From Streptomyces sp. TP-A0874 (GTDB taxonomy: Bacteria; Actinomycetota; Actinomycetes; Streptomycetales; Streptomycetaceae): a stretch of 64,000 nucleotides of DNA. A program made the translations under genes and the position numbers. How positions within the stretch are numbered: position 1 is the stretch's first letter; each line of letters starts with the position of its first letter. Below are positions 8,636-15,646 of the stretch, piece by piece. The stretch is taken from positions 496,001 to 560,000 of the forward strand of contig NZ_BBZK01000005.1 of assembly GCF_001748085.1 (NCBI RefSeq), in the 5' to 3' direction. Below the pieces are notes generated by a model. The model did no database searches. It had not been told where the DNA came from and saw nothing but the letters and a program-made list of their open reading frames with translations.

Positions 8636-10015
8636 TCAGCCGAGACCGCTGTCGCAGGCGCTCGCTCCGGTGCCCTGGTGCTGCGCCGGCACCCGGGCGG
8701 ACCGCGGAGGGGGAGCGTCCTCGGGGCGGTCGTCGCCGGGCCTCAGACACTGCACCTTGGCCAACAGGCCCTCGACGATCTCGTCCATGTCCAAACGCTT
8801 CTCGAACCGTTCCATGTGGGAGACATAAGCCCGGGTGGAGGCACGTTCGGGGGCGAGCAACTGGCAGCAGTCCTCGTCCGGGAGGACCGAGATCTCGGCG
8901 GTCCCGATGGCCCGCGCCTCGTCGATGATCTCCTGCTTCTCCCAGCCGATCAGCGGTCGGAGCACGGGGAGCGATGCGGCCTCGTCGACGGTGGCCATGT
9001 TGGTGAGCGTCTGACTGGCGACCTGCCCCAGGCTGTCGCCGGTGACCAGTGCCTCGGCGCGCAGCCGCCTCGCCAGCGCGCTGGCCGTACGAACCATCAG
9101 CCGCCGCTGGCCCACCACCTGGAACTTGCCCGCCCCGGCGACGGACAACTGCTTCTGCGCCTTGCCCAACGGCACGACGTGCAGCCGGCCGCCCGGCTGG
9201 TAGCGGTTGAGCTCACGGACCAGCGCGTACGCCTTGTAGAGGGACGCGGCGTCCGTGTACGGCGCGCCCGTGAAGTGGACGAAGTCGCAGCGCAGGCCGC
9301 GGCGCATGGCCCGGTAGGCGGCGACCGGGGAGTCGTAGCCGCCGGACAGCAGCACCAGGGCCCGGCCGCTGGAGCCCACCGGCAGCCCGCTCCGGCCCGC
9401 GAGGCGCTCGCAGGAGACGTAGCTCTCCCTGTGGTCGATCTCCACGGCGACCGGGACGTCGGGGCTGGAGAGGTTCACCGGGAGGCCGAGCCGCCGCTGG
9501 ATCCGGGCGCCGAGCTCCCGCTCGAACTCGGAGGAGGTCAGCGGGAAGGTCTTGTCCCGGCGCCGGACCCGGACCGCGAAGCTCGCCTCCGGCCGCCGGG
9601 CGCTGGTCTCACTGAGAGCGGCGATGGCCGCCGAGGCGATGTCCTCGACCGTGCTGGGGACTCGGACCGCAGGCAGCAGCGCGTTGAAGCCGATCACTCG
9701 ACGCGCCCGCTCGACCAGCTTCTCCCGTTCCACCTCGCCGCCGAGGACGGTGACGTTACCGCTGTTCTTGATCCAGGTGGAGCCGCCGACACCGCGCAGA
9801 GCGTCGCGGAGGTTGTCGTGCAGCCGCTCGATGAACAGGTGCCGGTTGCGTCCCTTGAGGAACACCTCGCCGTGCTTCAACAGGACGCACTCGCCCGGGC
9901 GTACGGTCGGTCGCTGCTCGCTCCCGGACGCTGAGGGGGCGGGCACCGCGGGGGCGCCGTCGGCATCGACCGGTGCCGCTGGATCTGCGGGGCGGTTGCT
10001 CGGTTGGCCGGACAC
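8636..10015 (-). CDS. thiI: tRNA 4-thiouridine synthase ThiI
   Basis: Transfers sulfur to uridine 8 of tRNA; some members also supply sulfur for thiamine thiazole. The 459-residue protein has a Pro/Ala-rich extension (1-40), the N-terminal ferredoxin-like and THUMP domains (about 45-200) and the PP-loop ATP-binding motif LLSGGYDSPVA with adenylation domain after it. There is no C-terminal rhodanese domain such as E. coli ThiI has, so sulfur must come from another carrier; the conserved DCCQLLAP motif is present. GTG at 10015 is chosen because GGAGAG lies seven bases before it. Divergent from the cyclic-nucleotide operon. Confidence 0.93.
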   Translation of the reverse strand: MSGQPSNRPADPAAPVDADGAPAVPAPSASGSEQRPTVRPGECVLLKHGEVFLKGRNRHLFIERLHDNLRDALRGVGGSTWIKNSGNVTVLGGEVEREKLVERARRVIGFNALLPAVRVPSTVEDIASAAIAALSETSARRPEASFAVRVRRRDKTFPLTSSEFERELGARIQRRLGLPVNLSSPDVPVAVEIDHRESYVSCERLAGRSGLPVGSSGRALVLLSGGYDSPVAAYRAMRRGLRCDFVHFTGAPYTDAASLYKAYALVRELNRYQPGGRLHVVPLGKAQKQLSVAGAGKFQVVGQRRLMVRTASALARRLRAEALVTGDSLGQVASQTLTNMATVDEAASLPVLRPLIGWEKQEIIDEARAIGTAEISVLPDEDCCQLLAPERASTRAYVSHMERFEKRLDMDEIVEGLLAKVQCLRPGDDRPEDAPPPRSARVPAQHQGTGASACDSGLG

Positions 10016-10476
10016 GGGACTCTCCTTCGCGAAGTGGCATGACGGCGCCTGGCGCAGGGCCGGAGCCCCTGGAACCGCGGTGGCGCGGGCCGGACCGAGC
10101 ACCTCGGAGCGTCCCGGGCCGGAAGTCACCGGAAAGCTGTCCCACCGCCGCGCGGCGACCGGTTGGGGCTTCCCCGCCCCGATTCTCCTCCGGTCTTCCT
10201 CCACCGACGCGGCAGCGGCAGAAGGTCGTCCGACGGACCGGGGCCGGTCCTCTGCCGTCCAAGGTTAAGGGGCGCCGCCGAGGCGGCAGGGCTACGGCGC
10301 GGTCGGCTGCGGGCGGCGAAGTCGGCTTGACGAGCGCGGATGGTCACTAGGAGGTCGGTCGGCACCGGAAGAAATTCGGCCATTGGGGAGCGACTGCCCG
10401 GCAGGTGCTCGGGTGGTGGCGTAGAACCTCGACGAGGCGGCAGTGGGGCCGCTTGTCGGCACAGGAAAGGGGACGG
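10016..10476. other. Divergent intergenic region, thiI / cyclic-nucleotide operon
   Basis: 461 bases without a convincing gene. It must hold the thiI promoter (reverse) and the promoter of the crp-like gene (forward). TTGACG at 10327-10332 is the only sequence resembling a -35 box on the plus strand, and no well-spaced -10 follows, so the operon may need an activator. GGAAAGGGG at 10464-10472 is the ribosome site for the GTG at 10477. Confidence 0.5.
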
Positions 10477-11118
10477 GTGTTCTCCGAGGAGATGTGGCGT
10501 GAACTTCGTGAGCAGGGGGTACCGCGACGCTTTCGGGCACGAACCGTGATGCTGCGGCAAGGCGGTGCCGGAACCCATGTCCTCGCTCTCGTCGATGGCT
10601 TGGCGAAGGTGCTGTGTCATGAGCGTGACGGCTCAGTGACCTGGCTGGCCTTCCGCGGCCCCGGCGACCTGCTGGGCGAGGTCTCCGTTTTCAACGGGAC
10701 GGCGAGAACAGCGGATGTGGTCGCGCTCAGCCCGTGCACCGCGACCGTGATCGAAGCGGAACGCTTCCGCCGGTTCGTGGACCGGCGCGGGTTGGCGATG
10801 GCGTTGATGCAGCAGGCGCAGGCCCGGCAGCGCGAATCGGATCTGTACCGCAGCGAGCTGCTCACCCTTCCCCTGGTCGTGAGGTTGGCCCGGTCGTTGT
10901 TGCGTCTCTCGGAACTGGCTGCCCCGGACGGCTCCTCGCCCACGTTGAGTCTGACTGGTTTGACCCAGGAAGAGATTGCCCAGGTGATCGGCGTGACACG
11001 CAACTCGGCCGGCAGTGGTCTGCGGCTGCTTCGGGAGGCCGGCGCTCTGGAGACGGCTCGCAGAGTCGTGGTGATCAAGAACTTGGGGACTCTGAGGCGC
11101 TGGGCGGCCATGAGCTGA
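10477..11118 (+). CDS. Crp/Fnr-family cyclic-nucleotide-responsive transcription factor
   Basis: A 213-residue protein with an N-terminal cyclic-nucleotide-binding beta-barrel and a C-terminal winged helix (HTH about 163-185, TQEEIAQVIGVTRNSAGSGL). The phosphate-binding cassette is kept: LLGEVSVFNGTARTADV supplies Glu68, Arg77 and Thr78, matching Glu72, Arg82 and Ser83 of E. coli CRP with a loop one residue shorter. It therefore probably binds a cyclic nucleotide. There are no Fe-S cysteines of the Fnr type. GTG 10477 is preferred for its strong ribosome site; the frame extends to an ATG at 10405. It is the first gene of an operon whose next member is a cyclase, so it is a candidate receptor and autoregulator. 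Confidence 0.85.
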   Translation: MFSEEMWRELREQGVPRRFRARTVMLRQGGAGTHVLALVDGLAKVLCHERDGSVTWLAFRGPGDLLGEVSVFNGTARTADVVALSPCTATVIEAERFRRFVDRRGLAMALMQQAQARQRESDLYRSELLTLPLVVRLARSLLRLSELAAPDGSSPTLSLTGLTQEEIAQVIGVTRNSAGSGLRLLREAGALETARRVVVIKNLGTLRRWAAMS

Positions 11119-11278
11119 GCAGTTCGATGCCAGCGCTCCAGCGGCGGCCGACCAGCGCTGTGACCGGCTCCACCAGCTGAGTGCCCTGCGTTGTGCACTC
11201 GCGGTACCGAGGCCCGCCGATGCTCGTATCCGACCGCGCACAGTGGCGACCAACCGCCGCCGAACCTCGGGAGCAAAC

Positions 11279-12166
11279 ATGTCCGCATCCCTGCCCGTGC
11301 CCCACCGCGAGAGCCGTTCCCTGCCTCCCTACCGAGCGCTATTCGCCGTCGATGCAAAGGACTTCACGGGATTGCCGGCCGTCATGCACGGCCCCGTCAG
11401 TCAGCTGATCCCGCAACTCGTCGACCTGAGCTTGGAACGAGCGGGCTTGATCGAACTGCGGGATGCCAAGCGTTTCCCGGCCAACACCGGTGACGGTGTG
11501 GTGTTCGGTTTCGACCCGGTGCACCTGCCCTTCGTCCTGTGGCCGTTTCTGCGGGTCCTGGATCAGGTCCTTGACGGGCACAACAGGGGATCGAAGGGTC
11601 CGCGTATCCGCTTGCGTGCCAGCGTGCATGTCGGGCCGCTGCCGGATAGTGGGACTCTCGGAGACGGGAACGGCACCGCGCGCAACGATACTCACCGTCT
11701 ACTGGACTCCCGTCCGGTCAAAGCGATCCTCGCCGCGGCGAGTGAAGAGACCACTCACCTCGCCGTGATCATCTCGCAACGCGTTCACGAGGACGTGGTA
11801 GCGGCTGGCTACAGCGGGCTCCATCCCGACCAGTGCATTGAGGTGCCCGCCACGGTCGAGGGCAAGAATTTCGCCCAGCAGGCGTGGCTCCACATCCCCT
11901 CACCCTCCGGCAACCTGCTGCGCACAGGTGCCCTACCGCTTGAGGAGACACCGGAGCCAGTGACGTCCGAGCGGCCGCTGTACCCGGACGCCCGCCCGCA
12001 GAAGAGCGTCCAGAACGTCGGTGAGGGGGTGGCGCTGATGGGGGACGTCGGAGGAGACCTCAATTTCACCGGCGGCACCAGCAACCGCGGCGCCAATCAA
12101 CATTGGGGAAGCGGCGACAACGTCACCGGTGACAAGCGGGTTGGCCGCTACGAGGGGCGCGAATGA
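11279..12166 (+). CDS. Class III nucleotidyl-cyclase-like protein, candidate Pycsar cyclase
   Basis: A 295-residue cytosolic protein with a catalytic domain related to class III adenylate/guanylate cyclases. Metal-binding aspartates are Asp25 (FAVDAKDFTGL) and Asp72 (NTGDGVVFGF), the central strand is RLRASVHVGPL (111-121), and Asn136-x3-Arg140 fits the transition-state Asn/Arg pair. The base-reading lysine of adenylate cyclases, three residues before the GD, is replaced by Ala68, so ATP need not be the substrate; cUMP/cCMP synthesis as in PycC is possible but unproven. The tail (250-263, GVALMGDVGGDLNF) is glycine-rich and matches a motif in the next protein. Start ATG 11279 follows GGGAG. 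It overlaps the next gene by ATGA. Confidence 0.75.
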   Translation: MSASLPVPHRESRSLPPYRALFAVDAKDFTGLPAVMHGPVSQLIPQLVDLSLERAGLIELRDAKRFPANTGDGVVFGFDPVHLPFVLWPFLRVLDQVLDGHNRGSKGPRIRLRASVHVGPLPDSGTLGDGNGTARNDTHRLLDSRPVKAILAAASEETTHLAVIISQRVHEDVVAAGYSGLHPDQCIEVPATVEGKNFAQQAWLHIPSPSGNLLRTGALPLEETPEPVTSERPLYPDARPQKSVQNVGEGVALMGDVGGDLNFTGGTSNRGANQHWGSGDNVTGDKRVGRYEGRE

Positions 12167-14184
12167 ACGGCGAGACCGGCACCACCGCCCGACCCGAACC
12201 ACCACCTGATACTGACTTCGCCAGGCGGGAGGGAAGACAGCAGTGGGTGGCCCAGGGGGTGGCAGTCGGCGGAAGTGTCGGGGGCAACCTCCACCTGCAT
12301 TTCGGAGAGTCCGCGACTGACGAAATCCTCGAGCCGAAGTTCCGGGAAGGACCTTACCCTTCGGCAGACGTCACGCACCGGATCCGAGGTTTCGTCGAAC
12401 CCCCCTCACACGCGCACTGCCGCAAGATCCTGGACGGCAGGGTGTTGCTGCTGCGCGCCGAGCGCGGCACTGGAGCCACCACCTCAGCGTTCGCCCTGCT
12501 GGCGGAGCGATATGGCCCTGATGGCCTCACCGGTCTGGACGCTGCCGAGAGGCTAGCCACGTGGACGCCGACCGCCCGAGCCGGTTACCTGCTGCAAGGA
12601 ATGCCGCAGCAGGCAGCCGACGAACTCAATGAAGTCGCTCTGCTGGAGTTGGCGGAGAAACTCCGGCAGCGGGGGGCGCGCCTGATCATCACGGTCGCGG
12701 CGGAAACACGGCTGATGCCGGAAACCGCGGCCTGGCAAGGGCTGCACGAACCGCCAACATCAGTTGAGATAGCGGCGGAAAGACTGCGGACGATCGCTCG
12801 TGAAGGACGATTGAACGCTGACCAGCTTGATACCGGTCTGGCCCACTTGACAGAACCTGGTTTCCAGGACCTGCTCGCTGCCAGTCGGCTGCCCGGGGTG
12901 GCTGTGGAGGCGGCCGAGGAGGTATGCGAGGCCGTGACCGCCGGGCGCCCGGCGGCCAGGGCACTCGACAACCTTCGCCGTGACAGCGCACGGGCCGCTC
13001 GCGAGGGACTGGAAAGCGTTCGGAATAGTGCCCAGGATCTCTCGCTCATCGCTGCGGTCGCGCTCTTGGAACATCAGGACCGCTCAGTGGTCGAGAGTTT
13101 CGCCGCGGTGCTGCGTCCACTTATCGAGAGCCGGAACGCTCAGGGGGCGGCAGCCCAGCAAGTGGCCACATCGGATCTCTTGGGTCCCTCCTTCGAGACC
13201 CGACTGGCGAAGATCGGGGCACGACCGCTGCCACCAAGAGTCACCGAGATGGGCCGGTACCGGTACCGGATGCAGCCGGTCCGATTCCACGACAAGCATC
13301 GCTCAGAAGCTGTGCTCCGGCGGTTGTGGCTGGAATACGAGGGCATGGGGGACGTGCTCTGGGCAGGACTCGAGGCTATGCCCTACCAGCCAGCGGCCGA
13401 CCTGGTCGCCGGCCGCGCGGTCGGCCGCGTGCTGAGCCATGCCACCGGTACTGGTGTGCTGCACCGACTGCGCCCGTTCGCGGCCTCCAACGAGCGGTGG
13501 CGTCGTCGCCTGGTGGCGTACGCACTGGGGGAGATCGCCCAGGAGGTGCAGCTGACCAGTGCGGTACACACCCAGCTCAGGCAGTGGGGCGGTCAGAGCG
13601 ACATCAACGTCCGCTGCACCGTCGCCGAGACGTGTGCGGGGAGCTTCGGCCTCGCCCGGCCGACCGTGGCACTGAAGTTGCTGGACTCACTTCTCGACGC
13701 GCCGGACGATGGTTCCTCGAGCAAGTTGCACAACGCCGTGTTGTTCGCGCTCGGGGTGCTCCTCAGGGAGGAGGTCAACCAGCAGAGCCTCTTCGGCCAG
13801 GTGCACAAGTGGCTGGAAGCGCCACAGAGCACACTGCGCCACGGCTGCGCGGCCGTTGTGGTGGAGGCGCTCAGCCTCAGCACCTTCCCGAAGCCCGGGC
13901 GCCCTGGTCGGCAGAAGAGAAGCCTGGCGGACGTGATGGGTGATCACCCGGACATCGCCCTCGCCTTGGTGCCCGTCGCGCTGGACGCTCCCTCCTGCCG
14001 AGAAGCCACCTGCCAGGGATTGCTCCGCATCGAGCAGGACCCGGAGTTGCGACGGCGTGCGGACTACGAAGCCTTCCTGCCTGCCCTCGCCGACGCAGCG
14101 ATCGGGCGTAGGGGATTCGTTTCCTACCTCTTGGCACGCCACCGAACCTTTTCCGACGGCCCGCAGAAGGAGACCCATCGATGA
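12163..14184 (+). CDS. Degenerate P-loop (STAND-like) protein with long helical C-terminus
   Basis: A 673-residue protein with no family I can name. Residues 32-47 (GVAVGGSVGGNLHLHF) copy the glycine-rich motif at the cyclase C-terminus. A P-loop NTPase-like core follows: the Walker A position reads AERGTGATT (99-107), with the lysine replaced by Ala105, and the expected Walker B strand AGYLLQGM (140-147) lacks its aspartates; GARLIITVAAET (171-182) looks like the next core strand. From about 200 to the end it is alpha-helical and HEAT-like in appearance, with arginine-rich patches. I infer a scaffold or sensor that no longer hydrolyses nucleotide. Overlaps both neighbours by four bases. Confidence 0.6.
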   Translation: MNGETGTTARPEPPPDTDFARREGRQQWVAQGVAVGGSVGGNLHLHFGESATDEILEPKFREGPYPSADVTHRIRGFVEPPSHAHCRKILDGRVLLLRAERGTGATTSAFALLAERYGPDGLTGLDAAERLATWTPTARAGYLLQGMPQQAADELNEVALLELAEKLRQRGARLIITVAAETRLMPETAAWQGLHEPPTSVEIAAERLRTIAREGRLNADQLDTGLAHLTEPGFQDLLAASRLPGVAVEAAEEVCEAVTAGRPAARALDNLRRDSARAAREGLESVRNSAQDLSLIAAVALLEHQDRSVVESFAAVLRPLIESRNAQGAAAQQVATSDLLGPSFETRLAKIGARPLPPRVTEMGRYRYRMQPVRFHDKHRSEAVLRRLWLEYEGMGDVLWAGLEAMPYQPAADLVAGRAVGRVLSHATGTGVLHRLRPFAASNERWRRRLVAYALGEIAQEVQLTSAVHTQLRQWGGQSDINVRCTVAETCAGSFGLARPTVALKLLDSLLDAPDDGSSSKLHNAVLFALGVLLREEVNQQSLFGQVHKWLEAPQSTLRHGCAAVVVEALSLSTFPKPGRPGRQKRSLADVMGDHPDIALALVPVALDAPSCREATCQGLLRIEQDPELRRRADYEAFLPALADAAIGRRGFVSYLLARHRTFSDGPQKETHR

Positions 14185-15098
14185 CTGCCTCACTTACCAA
14201 GCACTACTTCGGGCAGCTGACCCAGCTCCAGTCGTCGGCGCTCCTCTGGAACCTCTTCCGAATGCGCTGGGTGGCCCAACCGGAGTGGGCTCTGGTGTTT
14301 CTGACCGATGAGGGGACCGATCGGGTGGAGGCGCCGCAAGGCGGTGAGACATGCGGATACCCGCGTCCGACTCTGGGTGAGGTGTGGCGCCGGGAGTTCA
14401 GGGAGGCCTACTGGGTCTCGCTTGCCACACACACCTGCCAGGTCGACATGTCCGCGCATGCAGCCAAGGCCTCCTGGTCTCCAGAGACCCGCTGCACCGT
14501 GTCCTGGAAGGTCAACGATCCGCCTGCTGTCGTCCGCAGCGGTCTCAGGGCAGAAGACGTACCCCGCTGGATCGCGAGTGACCTGGGGACGTGGAATCCG
14601 GCGAACGATCCGCAGAGCCAGACGGCCGGACTGAAACAGTGGTCCGGCCGGGCACACAGCATCGAAAACATCGGGGTCACCTACTGGTTACACGAGCCGG
14701 GCCCCTTCGGGCCTCAGGCGACTGAGAACGAAGTACCTGACCTTCCCTCCGCCTGGAGCACAGAACACGCAGAGGCGTATCGCTTCTACCGGGAGGTGAT
14801 CGCAGGCGGGCCGGTCGGCCTCGCCGCGCTCTGGCTGATGCGCCGCCCAGACCAGACAAAGGACGTGCTCGACTGGACCGTAGCCCACCGGCAACTGCTC
14901 GCCGACCCGGAAGGATGGGAGAGTTCCCTGGCGGCGGTGCTCCACGGGTTGACTGAGGACGAGCGCGCATACATCGGCGTCAGCCTGGCTGAGGATCTTC
15001 GAGACATGGGCATTCCACAGGGCCGGGAAGTGCTGGACCGGCTTGCCGGTGCGCAAGGGGCTGAACGGAACGGCACGCACCAGGGGGGTACTCAGTGA
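14181..15098 (+). CDS. Unknown 305-residue protein of the cyclic-nucleotide operon
   Basis: Not recognised. The first 70 residues are hydrophobic/aromatic-rich without a clear membrane span. A beta-rich middle (about 75-135) contains CTVSWKVNDPPAVVRSGL, a pattern loosely like SPFH/band-7 domains, and the C-terminal 100 residues are helical. Leu170 is encoded by TTA (14688-14690), the rare codon read by the developmentally controlled bldA tRNA in Streptomyces, so translation may be limited to late growth. The start ATG overlaps the previous stop, and its stop overlaps the next GTG, placing it firmly in the operon. Confidence 0.6.
   Translation: MTASLTKHYFGQLTQLQSSALLWNLFRMRWVAQPEWALVFLTDEGTDRVEAPQGGETCGYPRPTLGEVWRREFREAYWVSLATHTCQVDMSAHAAKASWSPETRCTVSWKVNDPPAVVRSGLRAEDVPRWIASDLGTWNPANDPQSQTAGLKQWSGRAHSIENIGVTYWLHEPGPFGPQATENEVPDLPSAWSTEHAEAYRFYREVIAGGPVGLAALWLMRRPDQTKDVLDWTVAHRQLLADPEGWESSLAAVLHGLTEDERAYIGVSLAEDLRDMGIPQGREVLDRLAGAQGAERNGTHQGGTQ
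14688..14690 (+). promoter_or_regulatory. TTA leucine codon (bldA-dependent translation candidate)
   Basis: In frame as codon 170 of the 305-residue gene (between TGG and CAC). TTA codons are very rare in Streptomyces and tie a gene to bldA expression. Confidence 0.7.
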
Positions 15099-15604
15099 AC
15101 CTCTGTGATCGCTCTGTTGACCGAGCGTCCCCAGCCTCACCCGTCAGCGGACTCTCCCGGGAGCTCATCGCACAGAACCAGACGGAGATCAGCCGGGCTG
15201 ACAGCAAGGCGGCCGTCCTCCTGGCCACTGCCGGCTCCCTGCTGGGCGTCCTGCTTGTCCGTCGTCCCCATGCGTCGGCTTGGTCCGCACCGCTGGGGTG
15301 GACGGCGGTGGTGGCGACGGGCGGTGCCTTGCTACTCCTGCTGTTGGCCCTGCTGCCGCGCAGAGGAACGGCATTCCGGCGGTGCCCGCCGACACTCGCC
15401 TACTTCGACGAGGTGGTGTGGGCGGACAAACAGGACGGCCTCGCCCAGGCGCTCCGAAGCCACAGCCATGACCCACACTCGCGTCTTTCCGCAGTGCTCA
15501 CCGGTACCAGCAGGATCGCGCACCTCAAGAACCGCTATGTCCGTTGGGCGGTCATCCTGCTGATACCGGCCGTCGCCTGCCTGCTGACCACGGTGATGCG
15601 GTAG
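15095..15604 (+). CDS. Pycsar-type membrane effector (PycTM/DUF5706-like)
   Basis: A 169-residue protein with three predicted membrane helices (about 46-62 AAVLLATAGSLLGVLLV, 70-92, and 149-167 WAVILLIPAVACLLTTVM). Just before helix 1 it has ISRADSKAAVLL, the ADxKA signature I associate with Pycsar effector proteins, which damage the inner membrane when their cyclic pyrimidine nucleotide is made. Unlike full PycTM it has no attached cyclic-nucleotide-binding domain; that role could be taken by the separate Crp-like protein. GTG start overlaps the previous stop. Last gene of the operon. Family assignment is from memory of the motif. Confidence 0.68.
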   Translation: MNLCDRSVDRASPASPVSGLSRELIAQNQTEISRADSKAAVLLATAGSLLGVLLVRRPHASAWSAPLGWTAVVATGGALLLLLLALLPRRGTAFRRCPPTLAYFDEVVWADKQDGLAQALRSHSHDPHSRLSAVLTGTSRIAHLKNRYVRWAVILLIPAVACLLTTVMR

Positions 15605-15646
15605 GGCGCCGAAAAGAGGAAGGGTGCGGCCGAGCGGTCGGGGCCC

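Noticed and set aside
12163..14184. Canonical STAND/NACHT ATPase
   Set aside because: Walker A lysine and Walker B acids are absent; calling it an active NTPase is not supported.
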